Origin: Candidatus Latescibacterota bacterium
Lineage (GTDB): Bacteria; Latescibacterota; UBA2968
NCBI GenBank assembly: GCA_022823725.1
Contig: JAJEHL010000044.1
Span: 124,001 to 188,000 of the forward strand
Direction of reading: 5' to 3'
DNA: 64,000 nt
Under the pieces are notes generated by a model. It was not told where the DNA came from. It made no database searches and saw only the letters and a program-made list of their open reading frames with translations. Within the stretch, counting starts at the first letter, position 1. Each line of letters starts with the position of its first letter. Below are positions 54,853-62,962 of the stretch, one piece after another. Both the position numbers and the translations under genes were made by a program.

Positions 54853-56187
54853 TCACAAAATCTTGAGATGTTGATCCAGTTCGTAACCCGTCACCTGCGC
54901 CCTGTAATTGGCCCATTCGATCTTCTTATTCGCAATAAACTTCTCAAAAATATGGTCGCCCAGGGCATTGCGAAGCAAATCGCTGCTCTCAGCCAGATCA
55001 ATAGCCTGTGACAGATCCAGAGGCAGGGTCTTAATACCCGCGCGCTCCCGTTCGGCACTCGACATCTCAGCCACATTCTTTTCCATAGGCGGCGGCACCT
55101 CATAGCGTTTTTCAATACCCTCTAATCCCGCAGATAGCATAATCGCAAATGCCAGATAGGGATTACAGGCTGGATCGGGCGACCGGTATTCAATGCGCGT
55201 CGTACTCTCCTTATCCAGAGAATAGGCTGGCACGCGCACCAGATCCGATCGGTTGACCACCGACCACGTCGTGTACAAAGGCGCCTCGTAACCCGGCACC
55301 AATCGCTTATACGAATTGACCCACTGATTGGTCACCAGCGTAATCTCACACGCATGTTTGAGCAAGCCCGCGATAAAATACCGCGCCGTAGCCGACAGAT
55401 GGTATTCATCTTCAGCGTCGTAAAACGCATTATCCTCTCCCTTAAACAGCGACATATTCGTATGCATACCATTGCCATTGACACCAAAAAGAGGCTTGGG
55501 CATAAACGTCGCCCAAACGCCGTGCTTCACGGCAATCTCTTTCACCACCAAACGGTAAGTCATCGCATTATCCGCCATCGTCAGCGCATCGGTATAAAGC
55601 AAATCGATCTCGTGTTGGCTGGGCGCGTCTTCGTGATGGCTGGACGCCACCTCAATCCCCATCTTCTCCAGCGTCAACACCGTATCCCGGCGCAAATCAC
55701 TCGCCACATCCAGAGACGTCTGATCAAAATACCCCCCCTCATCCAAACCCACGAGAGGAACCTCGGGTTTCTCAAAATAGAAAAACTCCATCTCTGGACT
55801 GACGTAAAACGCAAAACCCATATCGCCTGCGCGTCTCAAATTCTTTTTCATCACCCAGCGCGGGTCTCCCTGATAGGGGTTCCCCCCCGGCTGGAGAATA
55901 TCGCAAAACATACGCGCAACCGTACCGCCTTCTTGCGGGCGAAAAGGCAGCACCTGAAACGTATTGGGATCGGGCATAGCGATCATATCGCTCTCGTCAG
56001 TGCGCGCAAAGCCCTCTACGGACGACCCATCAAAACCGATCCCCTCGGTCAAAGCGCCATCGAGTTGCTCAACGGGAATTGCGACACTCTTCAGAAATCC
56101 CAAAATATCCGTAAACCAGAGCCTGATAAATTTGACCCCGTGTTCTGACGCGGCATTCCGCACGTATTCGCGGCTTCCATCATTCAT
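54853..56187 (-). CDS. glnA: Glutamine synthetase type I
   Basis: 444 residues from ATG 56187. It makes glutamine from glutamate, ammonia and ATP. Blocks: GIGFDGSSVEGF, SPEMEFFYFEKP, NGNGMHTNMSLFKG, KRLVPGYEAP, and RIEYRSPDPACNPYLAFA. The adenylylation-type NLYDLP insert is absent, which fits the GSI-alpha type that is controlled by feedback rather than by adenylylation. Its promoter region faces the leader of the Cache array. It is the first gene of a glnA-heme run. Confidence 0.95.
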   Translation of the reverse strand: MNDGSREYVRNAASEHGVKFIRLWFTDILGFLKSVAIPVEQLDGALTEGIGFDGSSVEGFARTDESDMIAMPDPNTFQVLPFRPQEGGTVARMFCDILQPGGNPYQGDPRWVMKKNLRRAGDMGFAFYVSPEMEFFYFEKPEVPLVGLDEGGYFDQTSLDVASDLRRDTVLTLEKMGIEVASSHHEDAPSQHEIDLLYTDALTMADNAMTYRLVVKEIAVKHGVWATFMPKPLFGVNGNGMHTNMSLFKGEDNAFYDAEDEYHLSATARYFIAGLLKHACEITLVTNQWVNSYKRLVPGYEAPLYTTWSVVNRSDLVRVPAYSLDKESTTRIEYRSPDPACNPYLAFAIMLSAGLEGIEKRYEVPPPMEKNVAEMSSAERERAGIKTLPLDLSQAIDLAESSDLLRNALGDHIFEKFIANKKIEWANYRAQVTGYELDQHLKIL

Positions 56188-56296
56188 AGTTCTGACCCAT
56201 ATTTTACTGTGAAACAGCACCGAAATAATAGCCAAAACTTACGCTTATTATATTTCCAGCAGGTTTCATAAGTGTTTCACCAATATTAAAAGCAAT

Positions 56297-56359
56297 GGGA
56301 TTTATGCATAGAAAATTTATTTGCTTATCAGGGTATTTTTTTTTATTCTGTCTGCGCTT
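56297..56359 (+). promoter_or_regulatory. Shared leader element, copy 1
   Basis: GGGATTTATGCATAGAAAAT then TTATTTGCTTATCAGGG recurs upstream of all three Cache-T9SS genes (also at 58371 and 60950). This copy is 105 bp from the start codon, further than the others, and lacks the CACCCATTCCTTAA box. It contains a short frame beginning MHRKFICL. Confidence 0.6.
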
Positions 56360-56463
56360 CGGTTACAAACGTTTTTTATTGCTCCAGAGTTTTAAAAAAC
56401 AGTTTCTCAGAAAGAGGACAACCAGCTATAGAGTTTATGTTTTCGAGAAGGAGAACCTTCGTA

Positions 56464-58248
56464 ATGAAAACTCGAACATTACCCACATACATGATTCCTG
56501 TTGTCGGACTGCTCGTGCTGGCAGGCGTCTTTTCTAATGCGCCTCCGCCCCTGGCACAAACGCAGGAAGATTGTCCACTCCCTGCTGGCGTGACGCCTCC
56601 TCCGGACCCGCGTGTGACGGCGCAACAGGTGGAAAACGGCAGTGCCAGCCTGATGGACTTCACGCTGGCCGTGAAAGAACTAAATCTGGAGATTGGCCAA
56701 TCAGAAACGAGCGTGGAGAAGGTATTGTACCTTGGATGTCTCGTCAGGCAAGAGGGGGGACCTTACCGTTCCGGTTCCACCTACCTCGTGCAACTGACAC
56801 CCGACGGCAGGGTATTCGTTCACGCAAAGGACATGGCATTGTCGGGCAGGCTACTCAACCCCTTGATTTATGGCGCGATCCTTCAAGCATCGGGAATCAA
56901 CCCAGCCGACCTGACCGATCCTGCGACGGCCCTGGCCGCCTTCGCTGCTGCCGCAGCCGGGAATGGCGGCGCGTTCAACATCCCCAATATCCCGGGTGCC
57001 TCCGGCTATGCCACCATATATATATCGGCCAATTTCGGGCTCCCGATCATAATGCTCGCCGGATTCGATCTCAATGAAACTCACGTGGTCGAAGAAGAGA
57101 TCGATTACGGCGACCCGACCATTACTGCCGTGGAAGTGGTAGATCGAGAAACCTTAAAGGCCTTCGTCACGCAAGCGGGAGATTTCATTCTCGCACACCA
57201 GAAGAGCGGCGATATAGCCGCTTCCTCGAAAGTCAGGATCGCCTTGCGGGATGAGAACGGGCCGTGGAGACACGGTTCCGTGTACCTCTATGTCCTGGAT
57301 CTCACCAGCAACATAGTCCTGTTCCACGGTGCGTTTCCGAACAGATTCGAGCTGCGACCTCTCGTAGGTATTGCCCGAGACGGCGTTACCGGAGAACTCA
57401 TACTGCCGCAGGTCCTCGAAGCAGCAAAGAGTAGTCCGGAAGGCGGCTTCGTGGAGTATTTCTACGACGATCCCACCGATGACACCGACAGCGCGGATAT
57501 TCCCAAGGTAGGCTACGCACGCGAGTACACCGGTGAAGTCAGTGCAGGTGGACGCGTTATCCCAATCAACTTCATCGTCGGATCGGGTTTTTATGGGCGC
57601 GCACCCGACGTTGTCCCGGACGGTCCCCTTACACAAGTGGAAGCCACGGTTATGGGCGACGCCGTCGAAGGATTGACCGTCGCGTTTGCTCGATCCATCG
57701 CCGGCCAACAGCCCGACTACGCCTATAGCGCTATCACCGATGCCAATGGCTATTTGTCCCTCACCATCTCCAACCCAGATGGCGTGAGTGGGTACTATAC
57801 AGCCCGCGCCAGCAACGTCGATGGCGAAGTCGTCGGCCAGTGGCACAGCATTCCCCTCAATCACAATCAACGCCAGGTCCTGGAACTGACCCTCGGCGGC
57901 GGTATGAAGATCGTACGCGTCGAACCACTCGCCGCAGCCAAGCCAGTGCTCGCAGCCGAGACAGTGCCGGAAATTAGTGGTCTGGCACCCAACTTCCCCA
58001 ATCCGTTCAACAGTGCCACCCTGATAACCTACCACCTGTCCAATCCCGGTCCGGTGCAGTTGGTGATCTACAATGTGCTGGGTCAGCCTGTACGCACGTT
58101 GGTGAATGAATCCCAGGCCGCTGGCACCTACCAGATACGGTGGGATGTCCTCGACCAGCGAGGCGTCTCGCTATCGACTGGGACCTATATTGCACGCCTG
58201 AGCTATCCCGGTGGGGTGCAGACGCAACAACTGCTCTACCTTAAGTAG
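56464..58248 (+). CDS. Secreted double-Cache, T9SS-sorted protein (paralogue 1)
   Basis: 594 residues from the ATG at 56464, with AAGGAG upstream. Order: signal peptide (IPVVGLLVLAGVFSNA, to about 31); Cache-like module 1 (about 52-205: SGSTYLVQLTPDGRVFVHAK ... LAGFDLNETH); Cache-like module 2 (about 225-380: PWRHGSVYLYVLDLTSNIV, PEGGFVEYFYDDPTDD, FIVGSGFYGRAP, as in sCache_2); an Ig/carboxypeptidase-regulatory-like module (about 385-478); type IX sorting tail (505-594: LAPNFPNPFNSATLITYHL ... GTYIARLSYPGG). No transmembrane helix or signalling domain follows. It is predicted to bind a small ligand outside the outer membrane. The last third is almost identical to the other paralogues. Confidence 0.8.
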   Translation: MKTRTLPTYMIPVVGLLVLAGVFSNAPPPLAQTQEDCPLPAGVTPPPDPRVTAQQVENGSASLMDFTLAVKELNLEIGQSETSVEKVLYLGCLVRQEGGPYRSGSTYLVQLTPDGRVFVHAKDMALSGRLLNPLIYGAILQASGINPADLTDPATALAAFAAAAAGNGGAFNIPNIPGASGYATIYISANFGLPIIMLAGFDLNETHVVEEEIDYGDPTITAVEVVDRETLKAFVTQAGDFILAHQKSGDIAASSKVRIALRDENGPWRHGSVYLYVLDLTSNIVLFHGAFPNRFELRPLVGIARDGVTGELILPQVLEAAKSSPEGGFVEYFYDDPTDDTDSADIPKVGYAREYTGEVSAGGRVIPINFIVGSGFYGRAPDVVPDGPLTQVEATVMGDAVEGLTVAFARSIAGQQPDYAYSAITDANGYLSLTISNPDGVSGYYTARASNVDGEVVGQWHSIPLNHNQRQVLELTLGGGMKIVRVEPLAAAKPVLAAETVPEISGLAPNFPNPFNSATLITYHLSNPGPVQLVIYNVLGQPVRTLVNESQAAGTYQIRWDVLDQRGVSLSTGTYIARLSYPGGVQTQQLLYLK

Positions 58249-58265
58249 CGCCGAACGCACAAAGC

Positions 58266-58302
58266 AAAAGGCCCCTGAAAATAAATTCAGGGGCCTTTTT
58301 TC
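58266..58302 (+). terminator. Rho-independent terminator after Cache paralogue 1
   Basis: AAAAGGCCCCTGAA pairs with TTCAGGGGCCTTTTTT around a short loop. The same stem type follows the two other paralogues. Confidence 0.92.
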
Positions 58303-58303
58303 G

Positions 58304-58362
58304 TACGCCTCGTCTTTTAACCCACCCTACTGAACCCGCATCCATGTATCAACCCAGGCCCC
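58304..58362 (-). pseudogene. Leftover 3' end of a second copy of the minus-strand lipoprotein gene
   Basis: TACGCCTCGTCTTTT and CCTACTGAACCCGC followed by CCATGTATCAACCCA match, almost base for base, the sequence at 60329-60384 that encodes the C-terminus (VDTWARVQ and stop) of the lipoprotein gene there. Here the rest of the gene is missing and the leader of paralogue 2 follows directly. Confidence 0.75.
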
Positions 58363-58370
58363 TTATAAAT

Positions 58371-58470
58371 GGAATTTATGCTTAGAAAATTGATTTGCTT
58401 ACCAGGATATTTTTTATTATTCTCTTTGCGCTTATTCCTTATCACCCATTCCTTAAGGGAGGACCATCCT
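58371..58470 (+). promoter_or_regulatory. Shared leader element, copy 2
   Basis: Same leader as at 56297 (GGAATTTATGCTTAGAAAAT, then TTGCTTACCAGGATATT), followed by CACCCATTCCTTAAGGGAGG, which includes the ribosome binding site of paralogue 2 and is also present in copy 3. Confidence 0.7.
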
Positions 58471-58471
58471 G

Positions 58472-60277
58472 ATGAAAGCTCGAACATTACTCACGATTCC
58501 CATTGCCGGACTGCTCGTACTGACCGGCGTCTTTTTTAATGCGCATCCCGTCCTGGCAGATTGTCAACTCCCGCCCGGCGTGTCGCCTCCTGCGGCCCCG
58601 GCTGTGACGGCACAACAGGTGGAAGACGGCAGCGCCAGCCTGATGGACTTCTCACTGGGCGTGAGAGATCAATTCAGCCGGAGAGCATCGACGCCAGACC
58701 AATTGTTCTACTTCGGATGTCTTATCAGGGAAGATGGGAGCCATTGGCATTCCGGTTCCACCTTCCTTGTGATACTGACGCCCGACAGCAGGGTGCTCAT
58801 TCACACAAAAGATATGGCATTGTCCGGCAGACTGCTCAATCCCGTGATTTATGGCGCGATCCTTTCTGCGCTGGGAGTACCCACAACCGTTCTGGCCGAC
58901 CTGGCTTCTCCCGATCCTGCTGTCGCCGCCCAGGCTTCCGCAGCCGTCTTTAACACATTGATGCAAGAACCTGATGCCGCATTCGATGCGACCAACCCTA
59001 TTCCGGGTCTAAGTCCGGGGATACCGGGTGCCTCCGGCTATGTCACCGTATATTCCTCGGCCAATTTAGGACCGATCATGCTGCTTGCCGGATTCGATCT
59101 CAATGAAACTCACGTGGTTGAAGAAGACCTCGATTACGGCGACCCAATCATTACCGCCAGAGATGTGGTAGATCGAGAAACCCTGAAGACCTTCGTCACG
59201 CAAGCGGGGGAGTGGTTTATCGAAATCCAGAAGACCGGCGATTTAACCGCTATCTCGAAAGCCAAAATCGCCTTGCGAGATCCGAACGGACCCTGGAGGC
59301 ATGGTAACGTGTACATCTATATCATAGATCTCATCAGCAACCTCACCCGGGTTCACGGAGGATTTCCGAACAAATTTGAGCTTCGACCTCCGGGCATTAC
59401 CCGAGACGCCATTACTGGGGAACTCGTTTGGGATCTGCTCCTCGCCGCGGCGACCAGTAGCCCGGAAGGCGGCTTTTGGGAATACCACTTCGACGATCCC
59501 AATGACGACACCGACAGCGCCGACATCCCCAAGTTGGGCTACTCACGCGAGTTCAAAGGTTCAATCCAGACAGCCGACGGAAAAGTCGTCCCACTCAACA
59601 TCATCGCCGGATCGGGCTTCTATGGGCGCGCACCCGTTGTTGTCCCGGACGGTCCCTTTACACAAGTGGAAGCCACGGTTATGGGCGACGCTGTCGAGGG
59701 ATTGACCGTCGCGTTTGCGCGATCCATCGCAGGCCAGCCAGCCGACTACGCCTATAATGCCATCACCGATGCCAATGGCTCTTTGTCCCTCACCATCTCC
59801 AACGCAGATGGCGTGAATGGCTACTATACAGCCCGCGCCAGCAACGCCAGTGGCGAAATCGTCGGCCAGTGGCACTCCATTCCCCTCAATCACAATCAAC
59901 GCCAGGTATTAGAACTCACCCTCGGCGGCGAGATGAAGGTCGTACGCGTCGGACCACTCGCCGCAGCCAAGCCAGTACTCGCAGCCGAGACAGTACCGGA
60001 AGTTAGCGGGCTGGCACCCAACTTTCCCAACCCATTCAACAGCGCCACCCTGATTACCTACCACCTGTCCAATCCCGGTCCGGTGCAGTTGGTAATCTAC
60101 AATGTGCTGGGGCAGCCGGTACGCACGCTGGTGGATAAGTCCCAGGCCGCAGGCTCTTACCAGATACGGTGGGATGTCCTCGACCAGCGGGGCGTCTCGC
60201 TATCGACGGGGACCTATATCGCACGCCTGAGCTATCCCGGCGGGGTGCAGACGCAACGCCTGCTCTACCTCAAGTAG
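58472..60277 (+). CDS. Secreted double-Cache, T9SS-sorted protein (paralogue 2)
   Basis: 601 residues; GGGAGG is 9 bases upstream of the ATG. Same plan as paralogue 1: signal peptide (IAGLLVLTGVFFNAHPVLA), Cache-like module 1 (HSGSTFLVILTPDSRVLIHT ... LLAGFDLNETHVV), module 2 (PWRHGNVYIYIIDLISNLT, FDDPNDDTDSADIPK, IAGSGFYGRAP), Ig-like module and the same type IX tail. The first 380 residues differ clearly from paralogue 1, while the last 210 are nearly the same. Substrate or ligand specificity has probably diverged in the Cache modules. Confidence 0.8.
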   Translation: MKARTLLTIPIAGLLVLTGVFFNAHPVLADCQLPPGVSPPAAPAVTAQQVEDGSASLMDFSLGVRDQFSRRASTPDQLFYFGCLIREDGSHWHSGSTFLVILTPDSRVLIHTKDMALSGRLLNPVIYGAILSALGVPTTVLADLASPDPAVAAQASAAVFNTLMQEPDAAFDATNPIPGLSPGIPGASGYVTVYSSANLGPIMLLAGFDLNETHVVEEDLDYGDPIITARDVVDRETLKTFVTQAGEWFIEIQKTGDLTAISKAKIALRDPNGPWRHGNVYIYIIDLISNLTRVHGGFPNKFELRPPGITRDAITGELVWDLLLAAATSSPEGGFWEYHFDDPNDDTDSADIPKLGYSREFKGSIQTADGKVVPLNIIAGSGFYGRAPVVVPDGPFTQVEATVMGDAVEGLTVAFARSIAGQPADYAYNAITDANGSLSLTISNADGVNGYYTARASNASGEIVGQWHSIPLNHNQRQVLELTLGGEMKVVRVGPLAAAKPVLAAETVPEVSGLAPNFPNPFNSATLITYHLSNPGPVQLVIYNVLGQPVRTLVDKSQAAGSYQIRWDVLDQRGVSLSTGTYIARLSYPGGVQTQRLLYLK

Positions 60278-60289
60278 TGCTGAGCTAAG

Positions 60290-60327
60290 AAAAATGCCCC
60301 TGAAAATTAATTCAGGGGCATTTTTTT
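60290..60327 (+). terminator. Rho-independent terminator after Cache paralogue 2
   Basis: AAAAATGCCCCTGAA pairs with TTCAGGGGCATTTTTTT. It also faces the end of the convergent lipoprotein gene. Confidence 0.92.
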
Positions 60328-60353
60328 ATACGCCTCGTCTTTTTTACAACACC

Positions 60354-60860
60354 CTACTGAACCCGCGCCCATGTATCAACCCATACCCCCTCATAAGATG
60401 CCGTCATTGTATTGCCTTCAAAAACCCATTGCTGCTCATCGTGTGCAATCTCAATTTTATCCCCCTCAACCGTAATTTTGCCCTTCACGCTCTTGGCCTT
60501 GGGATAAATCGACATCGGTGCTTCGGCAGAAGAGCGATATCCCTGGCGAACCAGCACATGCCTGGCTCGCGTAATCGCCGATGTAGAAATTTCATACGTA
60601 CTGCCAGCATAATTAAATCGCCGGGGCGTACCGTCTTTTAAGTCTTCGAGAAGACTGAGCGTAACATGTGCTTTGCGAGAACTGATTGGCACCCAAAAAA
60701 GCGACCCTTTTATATGCGGGCCACGCAACACAGTCCCATCTTGCAATTGGCGGGTTTGCAAGACCCAGGTACCTGAAAGTTGCGTTTGCATATCTGACAG
60801 ACGATCACTACAACCCTGCAGCGCGAACGCGGAAAGAAGACATATCATCAGGCGTTTCAT
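60354..60860 (-). CDS. Lipocalin-like lipoprotein
   Basis: 168 residues from ATG 60860 with a lipobox (FALQGC). The chain is beta-rich: QLSGTWVLQTRQL at the start, then SVKGKITVEGDKIEIAH and QQWVFEGNTMTASYEGVWV, the pattern of small lipocalin-like or DUF-type lipoproteins. It lies between Cache paralogues 2 and 3 on the opposite strand. A copy of its 3' end downstream of paralogue 1 shows it was part of the duplicated unit. Confidence 0.65.
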   Translation of the reverse strand: MKRLMICLLSAFALQGCSDRLSDMQTQLSGTWVLQTRQLQDGTVLRGPHIKGSLFWVPISSRKAHVTLSLLEDLKDGTPRRFNYAGSTYEISTSAITRARHVLVRQGYRSSAEAPMSIYPKAKSVKGKITVEGDKIEIAHDEQQWVFEGNTMTASYEGVWVDTWARVQ

Positions 60861-60949
60861 CTCAATCTCCCTAGAAATTATTATCCGAAAAATGAACAAC
60901 TACAGTATATTTTTCGATTTGCGCGCTGTCAAGACAAAAAAAGCAATTT

Positions 60950-61051
60950 GGATCTATGCATAAAAAATTTATTTGCTTACCAGAGCATCTTCATATTATT
61001 ATTTTTACGCATATTCCTTCACCACCCATTCCTTAAAGGGAGGACCATCGC
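60950..61051 (+). promoter_or_regulatory. Shared leader element, copy 3
   Basis: GGATCTATGCATAAAAAATT, then ATTTGCTTACCAGAGC, followed by CACCCATTCCTTAAAGGGAG, as in copy 2. The spacing to the ATG of paralogue 3 is the same as in copy 2. Confidence 0.7.
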
Positions 61052-61052
61052 G

Positions 61053-62885
61053 ATGAAAACTCGAACATTACCCACATACATGATTCCTGTTGTCGGACTG
61101 CTCGTGCTGGCTGGCGTCTTTTCCAATGCGCCGCCCGCCCTGGCAGATTGTCCACTCCCGCCCGGCGTGACGCCTCCTGCGGATCCGAGTGTGACGGCGC
61201 AACAGGTGGAAGACGGCAACGCGACCCTGAGGGACTTCGCGCTGGCCGTGAGAGAGCGGTCCAGAGAATACGCCCAGGGGGCCGCGACCGCGGAACAAGC
61301 GGTATATATCGGATGCATCATAAGGCAGGACGATGGGATTTGGCATTCCGGTTCCACGTACATCGTGAGCCTGACTCCCGACGGCAGAGTGTACGTTCAC
61401 GCGAAGGACATGTCGTTAGCGGGGAGGCTGCTCAACCCTGTGATTTATGGCGCGATCCTTTTTGCGTTGGGCGTATCTCCAACCGATCTGGCCAATCTGG
61501 CATCTCCCGATCCTGCTATTGCCGCCCAGGCTTTCGGCGCGGTCATGGGCACATTGTCGCAAGAACCGGACGGCGCATTCGACGCGACCACCCCCATTCC
61601 AGGACTGTCGCCAGGCATACCAGGTGCTTCGGGCCATGCCGCCATCTATGTCGAGCCCAATTTAGGGGGTGCTCCGATTGTGATGCTCATGGGATTCGAT
61701 CTCAATGAATCTCACCTGGTTCCCATTAGCGATGAAGCCATCGATTACGGCGATCCGGCCATTACCGCCAGGGACGTGGTGAACCGGGAAACCTTGAAGG
61801 CCTTCGTTACCCAAGCGGGAAATTACTTTCTTGACCTCATGAGTTCCGGCGATTTAGCCGCACTGGCGAAAGCCAGGATCGCCTTGCGGGATCCGAACGG
61901 ACCCTGGAGACACGGTTCCGTGTACCTCTACGTCCTGGATATTGTCAGCAACGTCATCATTTTTCACGCAGCCTTCCCGGACAAATACGAGTATCGGCCT
62001 CTGATACCGACCGTCCTTGACGCTGTGACCGGAGAGTTCATTCTGCCTCAAGTCATCGAAGCGGCGAAGAGTAGCCCGGAAGGCGGCTTCGTGGAGTATT
62101 ACTTCGACGATCCCACCGACGACACCGACAGGGCCGATATCCCCAAGGTGGGATACGCACGCGAGTTCGCCGCTGAAATCCGGAGGGCAGACGGAAGCAC
62201 CGTCCCGGCTGACTTCATCGTTGGATCGGGCTTCTATGGGCGCGCACCCGACGTTGTCCCGGACGGTCCCCTTACACAAGTGGAAGCCACAGTCCTGGGC
62301 GACGCCGTCGAAGGATTGACCGTCGAATTTGCTCGATCCATCGCCGGCCAGCCAGCCGACTACGCCTATAATGCCATCACCGATGCCAATGGCTCTTTGT
62401 CCCTCACCATCTCCAACGCAGATGGTGTCAGTGGTTACTACACATCTCGCGCCAGCAACGCCGATGGCGAAATCGTCGGCCAGTGGCACTCCATTCCCCT
62501 CAATCACAATCAACGCCAGGTATTAGAACTGACGCTCGGCGGCGATATGAAGATCGTACGCGTCGGACCACTGACCGCATCCAAGCCAGTACTCGCAGCC
62601 GAGACAGAGGTCAGCGGTCTGGCGCCCAACTTTCCCAACCCGTTCAACAGCGCCACCCTGATTACCTACCACCTGTCCAATCCCGGTCCGGTGCAGTTGG
62701 TGATCTACAATGTGCTGGGGCAGCCGGTACGCACGCTGGTGGATAAGTCCCAGGCCGCAGGCTCTTACCAGATACGGTGGGATGTCCTCGACCAGCGGGG
62801 CGTCTCGCTATCGACGGGGATCTATATCGCACGCCTGAGCTATCCCGGTGGGGTGCAAACGCAACGCCTGCTCTACCTCAAGTAG
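61053..62885 (+). CDS. Secreted double-Cache, T9SS-sorted protein (paralogue 3)
   Basis: 610 residues from the ATG at 61053 with GGGAGG upstream. Signal peptide nearly identical to paralogue 1 (TYMIPVVGLLVLAGVFSNAP). Cache-like module 1 (HSGSTYIVSLTPDGRVYVHA ... MLMGFDLNESHLV), module 2 (PWRHGSVYLYVLDIVSNVI, FDDPTDDTDRADIPK, IVGSGFYGRAP), Ig-like module, type IX tail as in the others. The tail is 2 residues shorter before the sorting domain (TEVSGLAPNFPNP). It is the last array member before the sigma-factor gene. Confidence 0.8.
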   Translation: MKTRTLPTYMIPVVGLLVLAGVFSNAPPALADCPLPPGVTPPADPSVTAQQVEDGNATLRDFALAVRERSREYAQGAATAEQAVYIGCIIRQDDGIWHSGSTYIVSLTPDGRVYVHAKDMSLAGRLLNPVIYGAILFALGVSPTDLANLASPDPAIAAQAFGAVMGTLSQEPDGAFDATTPIPGLSPGIPGASGHAAIYVEPNLGGAPIVMLMGFDLNESHLVPISDEAIDYGDPAITARDVVNRETLKAFVTQAGNYFLDLMSSGDLAALAKARIALRDPNGPWRHGSVYLYVLDIVSNVIIFHAAFPDKYEYRPLIPTVLDAVTGEFILPQVIEAAKSSPEGGFVEYYFDDPTDDTDRADIPKVGYAREFAAEIRRADGSTVPADFIVGSGFYGRAPDVVPDGPLTQVEATVLGDAVEGLTVEFARSIAGQPADYAYNAITDANGSLSLTISNADGVSGYYTSRASNADGEIVGQWHSIPLNHNQRQVLELTLGGDMKIVRVGPLTASKPVLAAETEVSGLAPNFPNPFNSATLITYHLSNPGPVQLVIYNVLGQPVRTLVDKSQAAGSYQIRWDVLDQRGVSLSTGIYIARLSYPGGVQTQRLLYLK

Positions 62886-62906
62886 TGCCGATTTCTCATA
62901 ACAGAG

Positions 62907-62935
62907 AAAGGCCCCTGAAAACAGGGGCCTTTTTT
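62907..62935. terminator. Rho-independent terminator after Cache paralogue 3
   Basis: AAAGGCCCCTG pairs with CAGGGGCCTTTTTT around a very short loop. It lies between convergent genes. Confidence 0.9.
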
Positions 62936-62962
62936 AATGCATTTAAGTCTTTCTCACCGAAT

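Noticed and set aside
55354-56148. Plus-strand open frame (264 residues) opposite glnA
   Set aside because: Shadow of glnA, with no ribosome binding site and no domain.
56295-56537. 80-residue frame in the first leader (contains MHRKFICL)
   Set aside because: It runs into the Cache gene in another frame. Only its first residues recur in the other leaders, so it is kept as a possible leader peptide rather than a gene.
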